Of a stretch of DNA of 64,000 nt, positions 36,325 to 48,868 are shown piece by piece (position 1 is the first letter of the stretch; every line of letters starts with the position of its first letter). Origin of the DNA: Diprion similis (Eukaryota; Arthropoda; Insecta; Hymenoptera; Diprionidae); the NCBI RefSeq assembly GCF_021155765.1, contig NC_060112.1, positions 21,762,001 to 21,826,000 of the forward strand. Direction: 5' to 3'. The notes below the pieces were generated by a model. That model did not search any database and was not told where the DNA came from. It was given only the letters and a program-made list of their open reading frames with translations. The translations under genes were made by a program, and so were the position numbers.

Positions 36325-37658
36325 ATGGCAACCATACAAAACCTGCTTCCTGAAGACGAGACTTTTGGATTCTGTTCTGTCATCTCTTACCGTTACACTA
36401 TTAATTCTTTATACAATTTTTTTATAAACTCAGCTGTGTATAAAAGAATTTTAACTTTTTCAGAGCGATTGTATGGCACAAATGCTTGGAAATACTATAG
36501 GTATGTCCAAAGATAGATATAAAAAAAATCAGAGAGTTTTGGAATTTGCTGAAGGGAAACAGATAGCTGCCAAGAAATCTAGTCGGCCAACTCAAAACCT
36601 CTGCGAGTCTTCAAGTTCAGGTGTTACATCAAGAAAAATTATTGTTCATTCGAATTATGTGGTTTTTTATCATATCCTTCATTTCACACTCAGATGTCGA
36701 GTGGACGAGCCATTTTTCAGAACCCTTAAACTTTACAAAATACAATGAAGCCTATAAACAAAAGTCTGCAAGATCACAACGCAATACTGCAAAGAAACGG
36801 AAAAATAGTCACCAGAAGAGGGACATGGCATCAGGTATGAGACATTTTTTACCAGTATATTTTGTCATAAGTGTGATAAATTGTCGATAAACTATACGTG
36901 ATCAAATAAACTACATAATAATTTTCACTCTAATACTCAGCTTGGAGAGCCACAGTTCCTATTACACCGCAGATGATCCGTATTGTTGTTAAAGAATTGC
37001 AAACAAGAAGAGCGTACATTAGTTCTGCCCTGATTGCCAGCCATTTGCGACGCTGTTACCCTATAGATAGTGATCCAAAAGCACTAAAGAAAGAGTTGAA
37101 TGAAAAGTTGAACTGTGCTGTGAGTGTTGGACTGATTGCAAGGTGTGGAGATGATAAATATTCCATACCTACACTACGCCAACAAGCAAGCTTGGACAAA
37201 ACAGCTGTCACTGCTTTTTGGGATACATTTTACAGAGTGAGTAATATTGTATAAGTAACAAGTGATAATTGTTTGTGCAAAAAGTATGCAGAATACTTTA
37301 TGTGTCTGACTTTCTATACATTATTGTATGTAACAGATTCTACACATAAGACGTTATTCAGTCAGAAATTTAAAACATTAAATTGATATTATTCTTTAAT
37401 TACACTTTGCAAGAATTTATTCTTACTAATGAAACTGGAAACAGACGATGCAAAAACGACGTTTTGATAAAACATTGAAATTTACTTTTTCTTCCTCTTC
37501 AGAGTAGCGCACCATCTGCTGTGGATGAATTCGTCAGTTTAGGTCTACCAAGAGTACGAACCCTCCAAAGAACTACCATTACTCCGAAGTATAAAGACAA
37601 CAGTAGGAGTAACAGCTCTGCGGATTTTAATCAAATCAGTAATCAAAGACTAAAATAA
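36325..37658 (+). CDS. Winged-helix (linker-histone-like) domain protein, unidentified
   Basis: The firm exons are 36464-36620, 36694-36834, 36941-37236 and 37503-37658, with matching phases and GT/AG borders, ending at TAA 37656-37658. The start is uncertain. An in-frame ATG at 36473 gives a complete product. A first exon with ATG at 36325 (MATIQNLLPEDETFGF) would join in phase only through a weak GTCATC donor near 36379. A non-coding exon ending in CAG|GTAAGT at 36195 fits as the leader. The N-terminal half is Lys/Arg/Gln-rich with a nuclear-signal-like AKKRK. Residues after TPQMIRIVVKEL form a helix-helix-helix-strand pattern (ELNEKLNCAVSVGLIARCGD then DKYSIP), resembling linker histone H1/H5-type winged helices. 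A chromatin or DNA-binding role is inferred. I do not recognise the ortholog. Confidence 0.7.
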
Positions 37659-38062
37659 TGAAAACTATAAAAATATCGTGACTTAAAATCAGGCAATTCA
37701 TACAATTCACTCATTCATGAAAGCCAATGATTATTTACGCGGTATTGAAATAACACAGCTTTGACATTTTCTGACATAAATTATAGTGAGTGAATTTATT
37801 TTTTTCCAAGTCAAGAATACAAATAAACAATTAAAGATTTTATCCTTTTTCTTCTTCTGTTATACTTATATAAAGAATATTATATGTACTACGCTATGGT
37901 ATCAGCTATTATTGTTACAAAAGTATGCACAAGTAAAATGTTTTGGTTATCATATAAAAACGATATTTTCTTTGTAATTGGTATCACATTTGTAATGGCA
38001 CTCGTAATATTGTATATTACAATTCTTGTTTCCCTGGGCATATATTTACAACTATTTGTTAC

Positions 38063-39290
38063 TTATTTCATTTCTATACTAGGAGTAGAATAATTTTTTA
38101 ATGTATTGCGTCGTTCAAACATTTGAATCTCTCTCAGAAGACTGGCTACTGCGTGTCTAAGTTGATGAAATTTGGCCATAGATAATTCAAACGTTTTGCA
38201 CTCGCCTGAGCTTAATGTCCATTCCATTATAATACTTGGTTCCATAATTCTCGACAAGACGCTACGGACAGAAATAATTATAAATAAGATAATTTTACAG
38301 CTTATGGTGAAATGCTGTTACTTGATCACATTGTCATTTTTTAATTTCAAATAATCTTGAATAATAAGTGCAAAAAATGTGTCATCTTACCTCGAGGAAA
38401 TGTTAATGTCTATTCTCCATCGACAGGATTTTATATGTGGATAAAACTTTGTGATGTATAGTAATTCATTAACTAGAACCGCTCTTCTTTGGCCATAAAC
38501 CACAGTAGATAAATCTTCTATGCAATCAGGTGACAATCTAGGAAATATATATTTTTTTAATAAGCACGATAGAATTTAAAACTAGATTTATTGCTAAATT
38601 AGTATATTCTGAGAGGTGCAGATTTTTATTTTTTTTGTCATAGAGAAGATTGGATAGTTAAACAGAATATATGAGGAAAAATAGAATTTATTTAATATAT
38701 ATATTTACTTCAAATCTTGAAGACATTCCTTAAATTCTGCAGGTTTAACAGAGCCCGATGGATAACGCAGATGTGTGTGTAAAATTTTCAAAACCGCACT
38801 ATACCATTGGTCAATATTTTCCTGAGAAACATTATACTTTTCACATATTCTATCCAGAACTCCTTCTTCAATGTGATCTCTTTGAATCGATTTTACAGCA
38901 ACTGAAAAAACCAAAAGGTTTTAACAAACATGGAGACATATGATTATTTAAAAGTTAAAAATTCAAGTTTGCATATATTTTGTTACAATAAAGTATGAAC
39001 TTTTACGAGACGGGATAGGTTCATATTCCGTTCTTTACGATCTTGCTACTGGTACGTATGTATCCCTGTACTAATTAAACGACAGAAGCAAGGGTCGCAA
39101 GCAGTGAAGAAGAGCTCCGAACCACCGCAATTGCAACTGTCAGTTCACGCATAACCCCCTAATGATCGGAACAGATTGTCTTTGTCAACTTACGTTGTAT
39201 CAAGGGGCGGATAACTGGCTTCTTAAGCTCTGCCAAGTATTTAGTTTTGCTCCCTAAGCAGGAAATTTGGGCTTGAAAGGTAGTTGACAT
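38063..39290 (-). CDS. COMMD5: COMM domain-containing protein 5
   Basis: Four exons on the minus strand, 39290-39194, 38901-38709, 38537-38391 and 38261-38063, add up to 212 codons with consistent phases (1, 2, 2) and GT/AG introns. The product is 211 aa, close to the usual COMMD5 length. The N-terminal helical part runs from MSTTFQAQISCLGSK. The C-terminal COMM domain carries the hallmark CRWRIDINIS (the W-x-V/I-D motif), then PSIIMEWTLSSGE, FELSMAKFHQLRHAVASLLR and a terminal helix. COMMD proteins form the hetero-decameric ring of the Commander complex with CCDC22/CCDC93. They act in endosomal recycling and NF-kB control; this is family knowledge. It is divergently placed to the zinc-finger gene, which suggests a shared promoter, and convergent with the winged-helix gene 405 bp away. 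Confidence 0.88.
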
Positions 39291-40276
39291 ATTCAGTATG
39301 ATTATTGACACTTTTTAACAATAATCGGAAAAAGTTACAAGCCTTCAGCTTTCAGCGACAATCGTGCCCCTGATGAGATACACTCAGCTAACGAATCATT
39401 ACAGCTAATAGGTACGCCTGCGAGACAGTGAGGGACAAGATCAACGATTTACGGATATTTTCCCTGCACATTTTACGCGGTCGCTACCATTCGCCGTCAC
39501 CATCTGGCCTGACATCGCAGCGACAAAATCCCTTTCCCCACCCATTCCTTATGTTAACAGAGTTTCCAGATTGCCAACCTTAGTCAAAACGGAGTTTGGA
39601 TTGCCGTGCTACTTTCATGTCATGTAAAATTGATTCATGTGCTACAAGCTATGTTACAGTGAATCCAAAAGGCTGCAGCTCATCGAAATAAGATGAGCAA
39701 TGAGTTTTCACCATCATTATATTTCATAAATTTTTTGTTTCAAGTTGATTTGTTGGCTATCACGAAGACGTAATAGATTTTCCATTTTCCTGCGCAACCC
39801 ATGCGCAGAAGTATTAATTTTCTTAGCTCGATTCATTCATGATTGTTGACGGTTTTCCGGTGCGTACAGTCTGCCGAGTGGTTTTAAGCTTAGAAATAAT
39901 AATCATGGTATAATAATAACAAATTTAGCTGAAGTGATACGTCTCAAAACGATCGAGAAAACAATGAGGAAGATTTTTTCATAACGAAGGTAAACGCACA
40001 ATATGCTTTAGTGCCTTCTGACCTTGTTCGACATAATTACGAAAATTAAGGTTCGCCATCTTTGGTTGCATTTCATAAGATTTTTTTCAGGCCTGCGTAA
40101 AAAAGTTCTCTCGACTCCTGGTTTCTCAATCTTTTTCGCGATATCTGACCCACTTGTGGATTTAGATAACCCTTCCAATCAATTGTCAACAATGAACTCA
40201 ACAATAGCTAGTACTGAAAAATCAGTATATTTAGGTTATCACTTTTACGACTAATTAACACACTTTATTTCGACAG
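39291..40276. promoter_or_regulatory. Bidirectional promoter region of COMMD5 and the zinc-finger gene
   Basis: The two genes point away from each other across about 1 kb. No TATA box is obvious; the mixed GC patches near 39480-39540 and 39790-39870 would suit a dispersed housekeeping promoter. A donor-like GAAG|GTAAAC near 39990 may close the zinc-finger gene's first exon. Confidence 0.4.
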
Positions 40277-40345
40277 CTTTTCGTTTTGCGATGTCCTAAG
40301 CCCGAGGGCAGAGCCAGATACAGTATTTCAGAAAAGACGTACAAT
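40277..40345 (+). other. Non-coding leader exon of the zinc-finger gene
   Basis: It is bounded by the acceptor TTTCGACAG before 40277 and the donor AAT|GTGAGT after 40345. It carries no ATG that leads into the coding exon at 40791, which itself starts with the ATG right after its acceptor CCCTCATAG. It is therefore a 5' UTR exon. Confidence 0.5.
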
Positions 40346-40790
40346 GTGAGTATCATACCAAATAATATATCTTTTCACCTAGATTTCTATTTATTTCCTA
40401 GCTCTTTTTCCACTTTGTAGAAAGTCAACCTAAGATTCCTGAATCTTGTCAATCTCATCATCCACAGACAAATCCTAGGGACCGCCAAAATTATCTCTAC
40501 TTAGAACACAAATGATTTTCCTTCTCATTTTGCCCTTTTCATTTCATTTTCATGCTTTCATAGGGGTTTGTAATATTGAACATTTTTATTTAAATTTATT
40601 CTTTTATTAATTTTCGATCTCAAATGAAAGACCGAATTTAAACTATCAATTTCGCACGAACAAATATGTTATATCAGTTGTTCCTTACTTGGTTTGTTAT
40701 ATAGATTCCAAAATTTTATACCGTGTAATCTGTGTTCGTACTGTAGACCATCTAAAGAACATAATCTTTTTCTACATTTATCCCTCATAG

Positions 40791-42554
40791 ATGTTTAGTC
40801 CGGTGCAAATAAAGCAGGAATATACAGGAGTGGAGGACGCCAATCAGAGTAGTAATACTGGTATCCCAGGTAATTCTGATTATCCAGTATTTACCAATCA
40901 GGATGTGGATTACATGTGTCGTCAGCAATTGCAATTTTGGGGACAAGCCCAATTGCATCAAAATCCAATACCTATAGATTTACCATCAAAGGGTGACTCA
41001 TTGGCTCGTCAAGATCTATCTCAGATGGGTGTAAGTATTTTTTAAGTAATCGGAATATAATTGTCAGGCTTGTTATTTACACTGTGTTAATAAATGTAGT
41101 ATAATTGGTTAGATTTAAATTGTTGGTTGGGTTGTAAATAAATAATGGCATTTCACTTGGGTATGTCTAAATGAAATCTGTATGTAAAAAATCATGGAAT
41201 TACATTTTATGTATACCTAAGAATGCCAACAGTCAGCAACTTGTACGCTGCTACATATTTCTGTGTATTAGGCATCATTTTTCAAGCATTCCAGATGTTC
41301 CGAAATTCTTTTGATACGCTGCCAAGCTTGTTGAAACTTATCTTATCACTTTGCATGTAAGCATGGCTTGACCATTCTTTAGTGGTCACCTTAGAACATT
41401 TAGATAATATTTCATTTCAAATGTGTATTTACATATGTACATGCAATTTGCTTTTACATGCAAGTAAGAATAAGATTTTTGACTTTATAAGTATTTTCTA
41501 CCCATAATTAATGGCTCACCATTTCGCAGCATAGCACATTATAGTCATTCATCTCTTACACTCACCATATTCAGCTACATTCATTCTCAACTGCAAAACA
41601 CACACATAATTAGTTCTTGAATTATCAGGGGGGTTCTGAATCTGTTCCAATTTTTTAAACAGAACATCTAGTCATGTACAATGTTTATATTTTATTTTAC
41701 AGCAATCTATGCCTCAGTTGGCAGTATCTAGCTACCTTCAACAGCACAACATGCCGTTTCAAGTATCACCGCATCCTCAAGAAGCTACTAATGAAACTCA
41801 AACAACTCAACAAAATCAATCAAACATTACTCAACAAGCTCAACAGAGTCAACTTTCTCAAATTAGTCAACAGCAGCCAAGTATAAATCAATCGCTGCTG
41901 GGAATTCCTTCCACTTCGCCAGTCAAACATAATGGTCCTGGACGGCCACCCAAGACATCAGGAGGAGCTGGAAGTTTGAAAAAGTTGAAATGTCAATGCG
42001 AAGTTTGTTTCAAGGAGTTTGGCCACAAGAGCAATTTGTTCATTCACATGAGGACTCATAATGGCGAAAGGCCATACAAATGCTCTCAATGTGAAAAATG
42101 CTTTACTCACAGCGGTAATCTGGCTATTCACATGAGAACACACTCAGGCGAAAGACCATACGCGTGTCAAATATGCGGAAAAATGTTTAGCCATAGCGGT
42201 AATCTCTCAACGCACTTACGCACTCATTCCGGAGTTAAACCATACAAGTGCAGCTACTGTGCGAAAGAATTTAGACACAGTGGGAATCTTTCTATACACG
42301 AAAGGATACATTCAGGAATAAAACCGTTTCAATGCAAAGTTTGTGGCAAGCAGTTTTATCACAGCGGAAACTTGACCACCCACATGAAGAAACATCCTGG
42401 AATATTGAATGCAAACTCCGAACAGTGCGAGAATAGTAGTGATATAATAGTGAGTTCTGTTCGCATCATGAATAACAGCAACTCGGTCAAAAGTGAGTGT
42501 AACGATGAAGCTTCGTTGGATGATCCGTCTGTTTTGAGGTCCCCTCCGAGTTAA
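40791..42554 (+). CDS. Five-finger C2H2 zinc-finger transcription factor
   Basis: Exons 40791-41030 and 41703-42554 join in phase 0 to give 363 aa. The ATG lies directly after a splice acceptor. Near the N-terminus, IKQE fits a SUMOylation consensus. Residues about 80-145 are Gln/Ser/Thr-rich, as in activation domains. GPGRPPK just before the fingers resembles an AT-hook. Five consecutive C2H2 fingers follow (residues about 175-310) with classic TGEKP-like linkers (HNGERPYK, HSGERPYA, HSGVKPYK, HSGIKPFQ). Fingers 2-5 all carry HSGNL at the recognition helix, and finger 1 has HKSNL. His at -1 and Asn at +3 are therefore constant. The tail is Ser/Asn/acidic. It is probably a nuclear DNA-binding protein reading a repetitive triplet site. 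The ortholog is not recognised. Confidence 0.9.
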
Positions 42555-42918
42555 TAGTTTCAATGAAGAATCTTCCATGAAAACTTGAGAAAATATCCAA
42601 AGCATTTATGTACTATCTCAACATCGCTAGCTCTTCATTTTTATGTGACTCTAAATCTTCATTGTGCTGCGTAATACAGTTCTTAATTTCACATTTTAAA
42701 TACATAAATGAACAAAGCCATTTGTTCATGAAACTATTTTACAAGCATCTGTTAGTATTAGACAATCATACTAATACTAAAAATGAAAGCTCTCGTCATA
42801 AAATCAAGTTGGGTTAAATGTTCTCCATGAAAAAATTTTTATAAACACAATGAACAATTGTTAATCTGAAAATAACGGCAGTACTCTGACTATTTATGAC
42901 CAGCAATGTACACAAAGT

Positions 42919-43213
42919 CCATGGTGGCCACTAGTCAGGGAAAATTGGGAACTCAGGAAAAAGTTGGGAATTTTTTTATTCTTCCAGCAATTTTATGATA
43001 AATTATTATTTAGAACAATATTTTCCCTACACGCTCGCTTCCAAGACCATTAAATAGATCATAAACATGTTTTAGAATACCCATTGAATCAGAGCTTTAT
43101 TTAATAGATACTCGAATTGGCAGTCTTAGTTGGAATTTTATTCATGGAAAAATTATAATTTGGTCAGGGAAAAGTTGAGGAATTCTTTCGGCTATTTTTA
43201 GTGGCGACCATGG
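42919..43213. mobile_element. Non-autonomous repeat, ~295 bp, with 14-bp inverted ends
   Basis: CCATGGTGGCCACT at 42919-42932 is the reverse complement, with one mismatch, of AGTGGCGACCATGG at 43200-43213. Just inside each end is a GTCAGGGAAAA word (about 42934 and 43163), and both are followed by T-rich stretches. There is no coding capacity. It is a non-autonomous interspersed repeat lying in or just past the 3' UTR of the zinc-finger gene. Confidence 0.6.
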
Positions 43214-46200
43214 AATCTGATTATATTTTGCATCGATGAGTATCAGGACTTAATTTCACATAGTCTTTTTTTAATACTCAGAGCGAGTTGATTCTGGTAA
43301 TTATCTTACAATACATGTGGATATTATTGTGATATTTGCTCATAATGAATTTATCACAACTTACGAGTATTGTTATGTTGCACCAATGCATCAGCAACTT
43401 CCACTTGACCTTTTGTGTTATTCCAACAATTAATGCAACAGGTTATCAAGTGTGGTAAAAGCCATACCTGTGTACTATGTAAATTTATTATTGAAACGGG
43501 AAACAGCAGTTACAAGTAGAACTAGAGAAAAAGCTTTTACTAACAATGGACATGAAAATTTGCAGTAAGCATTAAATTCCATTCAGTCTCTGTAAAACTC
43601 TGTTTCATATGGTGAGTTCATAGGTACTGATGGGTAAATAAATGATTGGGATAAATATTTTTTAATTTATTTGCAAACAATTTCGATTATCATATTTAAA
43701 AACTATTTTTGTCCACTGATAGTATATGTGCACTGATTTTATCTGATATACTACACTATCAATACCTGTGTAGATAACAAAAATAATGGCAAAAATAATT
43801 GAGATGGATGAGGGTAGTGGTAAAAATAATAAATAGTGAACGTAAATCTACAAAGTGAAAAGAATCTACGATCAATCGTAAGAGATTGAGATGTATAATA
43901 TCTCAGCTGATTTTATGGTCTGGTATGGTATGATGAAGAAGAAAGAGTGTATAAAGAGAAAGAGGCAGAAAAATGGAAAATCTAAGAAGAATGACGTAAA
44001 AAAAAGTATGTAAAAAAAATAAACTTATAAGTAAAGATTTACTTGAATAGTATTCGTACTCTTCATGTAGAATTAAATCAGTGCTATGGTGAGTGCAATA
44101 TTTACTAACGTACATACATAACAAGGTGGGCATGCGAATTGCGAGTGTCAGCTCGCCGGACTTTGTGAAGGTAATGTAATCTTTTTATTTAGCCACTTGA
44201 ACTAAACCCTTTGAATACCACGATGCTTGGTATGTGAACATGGATTTATCATAACTTCAAAATACTCCCCAGATTGCAGGGACTTTAGTTGAAAATATGA
44301 CTGGTCATTTCTTTCGAAATTGATTTAGTCCTATGTTTATCGAAAAATTAATGATATACATAATTCAAATGTGCCACTTTATGGTGTTTAAAGGGTGAAC
44401 AAGGTGGAGGATGTATAATATTTATTCCATATTTAAGACTATTATGTAGATATAGTTCATAGTTTACATCATATCTTAAATGACAGAAATAACTGAATAA
44501 TACAATAATAATGTCTGCATTAACTTTATAATAAAAAAAATATATATATATGAATATATATATATATATATATATTTCAGATCATGATCATATTATTCTC
44601 TCTGGTGTACCTTTTATTTTTATACACCTTAGTTACATAAATCAATGAATCGTATTAAAATTTAGCCGTATGATATAATTGATCATCTCTCTGCCATGAC
44701 CACAGTATGCTGAAATCAGCAGATGAAGCTGGTGGTGGCATAATCATGGAGCACTAATTCGTCCTTGTAGCACTTTGTGGACTAGAATTAATATTGTCGT
44801 GATTACCTGCTCAGTTTTTCTCTGAAAATTTTATGAAAACTACAAAATCTTAAATATGGGAAAGCTCTGATTCAATGGTTAAACGTCAGGTTACGTCAAA
44901 TAATTTCCAGATTGTCCGTCCAGTAAACTCTTCAATTCAATAATTATCTGGTTTTACCTGTGCATTGTATAGCAGGTATTTCACATTGAAGTATCGCTGA
45001 ACAAGAAATCATGCGAGGATAATTTTGTACGTTACTTTAGTAAGTGGCGGCACAGCCAAACTGCCTGTCATTGACTTAATAAGAATAGGATTTCCCAAAT
45101 TACTCTCTGTATCCAATTGGTAGAAAATCTTCTTTTGTATTTCCGTGTTAGAACATGAGACGAAAAGTTGAGGCAAATACATATTCATTATAAGTTATGA
45201 TAATAAGAAGATGCGTTCAAGGGGGTGTCCTGATCGATTTCGACGTTGTTGTATGTATCGAATTATCCAAGTCCACTTATCTCAAACGCACAAATGGGCA
45301 TAACAGCCCTATTTCATTACATTATTGTTGACCAAAAAACCGAGTAATGAGATAATTTCTACGAATTCCATGTAGAATAGGGCTGTTGCCCTTTTTGCAC
45401 TTGAGATACGTGAACTCACATAATTCGAGATATATATGACATCCTCGAATTGGACCCAGCGAACCCTATTGAGCTGTGAAGAATGTGGTTCCTTTCTATT
45501 CATTTTGGTAATAGGTTTTGCCTATAATTATTTGTATAGGTCATTTATGTCATTTGAGATGTGAAGTAATTTTGCTTAGCTGTGTAAAGTTACAGTGTAA
45601 TCCTTATTGGTATTATTATAAATAAATTGATAAATTTATATTGTAAACATTATCAATTTGATGTTATTTTTTAGTAATTATATAACTATATCGATATTAA
45701 TTATGTAATTTGTTTATTTGATTATTTTAATTTTAATCTAGTTAACTTGCACTAGAATAAAAATTGTTGTGGAAACGATTTTAGACCAAAATACTATTAC
45801 CCCACCCGAAATATGAATTCATACATAAAAATTTATACATAAATTTGGAAAAATTTACGTGATTGCGTATATCTATTTGTAGTGTTTCGTTGTCCAATAC
45901 ATTTTTAAATTTGTACGCTCATTCCGTTAAACTGAAATAGTGATTTTCTTTCAATCTTTCGCTATTTTAACATTCAACTTGAAGTTCGGTTTCCAAGTGA
46001 TAAAGCATGTCTTTTTTAGTCGTTTTCTTCTAAGCAAAGAAATTTACTCGTACTTATGACGCAAATTAACGACTAATGGTGACTGTGAATAGGCATGATC
46101 TGAAAAGCAGTTAGTGAAAGTTAGTAAATGCGATTTTCCTGTTCATCCTCACTCCTTGCATCTTAGAAACTCGGCAATTATTCTGTCAACTCACTGCATC

Positions 46201-46430
46201 ATTTCCTTATAACAACTTTTATTTATTACAATGACCAAATCCTCAAGGCGTTAATAATTATCGGTAGTTTGATTTATCATATATTACTTTGTAAATTTTT
46301 GAGAGTATAAATTTGAGCAACTATTTCTCACTCTTTATCAGGAATCGTTTGCGGGTTCTTGCGAGGATGCTGGTATCCTGTTTGATCGGTAGTTTACATG
46401 CACGGTAATAAACCTCAGAGTGTTAAGTAT
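43214..46430. other. AT-rich intergenic stretch
   Basis: No supported exon. It contains an (AT)n run at about 44537-44575 and a fold-back element listed separately. The GAGAAAGAGG-type purine tract near 43930-43990 reads as low-complexity frames only. Confidence 0.5.
45279..45407. repeat. Fold-back element, ~129 bp with ~35-bp arms
   Basis: ATCTCAA...GCACAAATGGGC and AACAGCCCTATT on the left (45279-45313) are mirrored in reverse complement at 45376-45407, with a few mismatches and one-base gaps. Inner CATTAC/GTAATG extends the stem. It is a MITE-like hairpin with no coding capacity and is unrelated in sequence to the other fold-backs in the window. Confidence 0.65.
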
Positions 46431-46441
46431 AACGTACCAGA

Positions 46442-46606
46442 ATGGCAATCAATGATTATAATCCTGTATTGGAGGAAGTTCAAACTGTCTTCTGCCAATC
46501 ACACGAATTGGTAATATCTAATTTTAAACGTAGCATGAAGTCTCTAAGCCCTGAACTGATTCCTGTTTTAGTGATTAAATTGACTACGATGCAAAAAATG
46601 CAACTG
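46442..46606 (+). CDS. Candidate first coding exon of an unknown gene
   Basis: The ATG at 46442 opens 55 codons of balanced composition (MAINDYNPVLEEVQTVFC..., ending TTMQKMQL) and reaches a strong donor CTG|GTGAGT after 46606 in phase 0. It cannot be the N-terminus of the transporter at 53169, because that exon has a stop in phase 0 before its ATG. I could not identify convincing following exons: the plus-strand exon-like segments at 47.95 and 48.86 kb do not join in phase without forcing. It may be a short gene, an upstream frame or a fossil exon. Confidence 0.35.
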
Positions 46607-48868
46607 GTGAGTATTAAATGGGGCATAAACAAGAAGCCCGCAATATAATTTCCTAGAATAAGTTTGAGTGATCTAGAGAAGTATTCTACGTTATAGAGTG
46701 ATCTTGTCCAGATTTAATATTGTTTCAAATAGAAAGTTCTCATTAGAAATGGCGAATCTCAAGCATATCAACAACATTTTTATTCTTTAATAGGTACAGT
46801 AATATATTGTACGATAATATTTAATAACAAACTGTATTAACTTTATCTGAATGCCAATAGATGTAAAATATATTTAGACCTACATGTATACATAACTAAT
46901 TATATATGCTGAACTCAGTAATGCATTGAAGATAAGTGATAAGACAAAGGCAATTGTTAGCTTTGCAGATACGTAATTCGAGAAGTTTGATAAAGTTGAG
47001 CTGAAATAAGTTGAAAATTGAGTATTTGGGGTCGGGTCCATGAATAGAACTTTTACATGTACAACTTATTATTAACAATTATTTACTTTCATGTAATTAG
47101 TTTCGGTGAATGAATTCACGACATGTGTCATGTAAACCTGATTCTCAAAGTCCATTACAATGAAAAATATGATGTAAATGTAATGTTTACGATACTGAGT
47201 GGGATTGAATTTCTGTTAGTTTGTTGTCGATCGATGTCAGGAGATCTTTCAGCAGCGCATATTAAATTTTATTAGTGTCTCAAAAGGATTTCCTATAACA
47301 CGTACTAAATATCTTAAAATAACGTGATTTTATCAGGCTTTTAATTTAGTACTAACACAATTTGATTTGAATATTCTGCTCAGAACACTGTTAGTTTTTG
47401 ATGATATTGATAAATTTTTATTCTAAAAGTTTAGAGCAAAAAACGTGTAATGCATAGATAGATACGCAACAATATGAATAGTAGATTTACTAGTATTTTA
47501 AAACACAATTGATGAAACATTGATTTCATTGGTCTCTCGTCATTAGCTAATACTATCATTTCCTGAATCAATTTCCCCAACTTTCTGATGCAAGCATGGC
47601 ACGCTTAAATGGTGAAATTCATTATACGCTCGCATACGTGGATGTAGCGGTGTGGGTATCAATAATGAAATCCTGATTTCAGATTTTTCATACAAGTGTA
47701 TATATAATCTGCCATTGCCCTCAAATGTAACGTAAGATCTTTCATATTCGTAGTAGCGAGTATAACAGCGCCAAGCTATACTGTGATAAATGGAAAATAA
47801 AACCAACAGCCTTTAAGGCTGTTTCTTGCCACCACACGCACTCACACACATGCTCACAGTTGCCTCACTTACTAAACTCTTGCTCAAACAGGCAAGCTAT
47901 TTTCATCAAACCAGTTTGGTTTCTTAAAAATAGTTAATGCAACGATAGAGATGGCATGGGAACCAGCTCTCAGCCACATTGCAAAGTGGTTGTTGAACAG
48001 AGAGAGCCTCCGCCTCCCGCCAGGTAGGGCTCACCCCAAGACTACATGCCATGCAAGGCTAACGCATCAAAACAAAATAGTCCATGAAAAAATAGTTTAC
48101 TACCTGGCTGGGAAGAGCAGTAAACAACCCGTCAGGCCAGTCTTTTTGGCCTACCCTTTTTACAAGACTCTAATCTTTGATACACTTTATGTAAATTTAG
48201 AAACGACTTAAGGCAGTTAAGTTCTATAAATAGAAAGCATGGTGCTTGCAAAAAGTTTTCAACCCATTCTAGGAAAACCTGATCCTTATTCAGTGGTTTG
48301 ATTGTGAACTGGGTAAAATTCTGAACATCTATTTAGATGAAATGATGGATAATTTGAGAAGCTCAAGTAATTATTCTTGAGAATGAAATTGATAAGTCAT
48401 TAGAATTAAATCTGTTGTAGTCGTAAAATTACAAATTCTTTCGAATATGGAGGAAGCAATATTTTATAAAAAATTTTTTTTTAAAAATACAAGGCAAGTG
48501 CGAGGAAATGACGTTTGAAGGCTGCACAAATAATAAATAATTTGTTAGGAGAAGCTATTACTGTTACGTTAGATCCGCTGAATACAGTCATTGGTGTACA
48601 TAAAGCGGCAATGAGTTTATGACTGTAATAAATATGGTAACCTGAGACAACAAAACAATCTGACGCTGTATGAAAAAATTTTATCACCAAAAATATCAAA
48701 ATGACGAAATGGAAATGCATTAGAGAGCATAAAGATCTATCAGATACAATCACTTAAATAAATATACAAAGAGTCACACAAGCATTGTGGGATTGTCAGG
48801 CAATATTATTACATGGTGAAGCTATCATTAAATGAAGCAAAAAAATTACCAGACTGTGTGGGTGCGAC

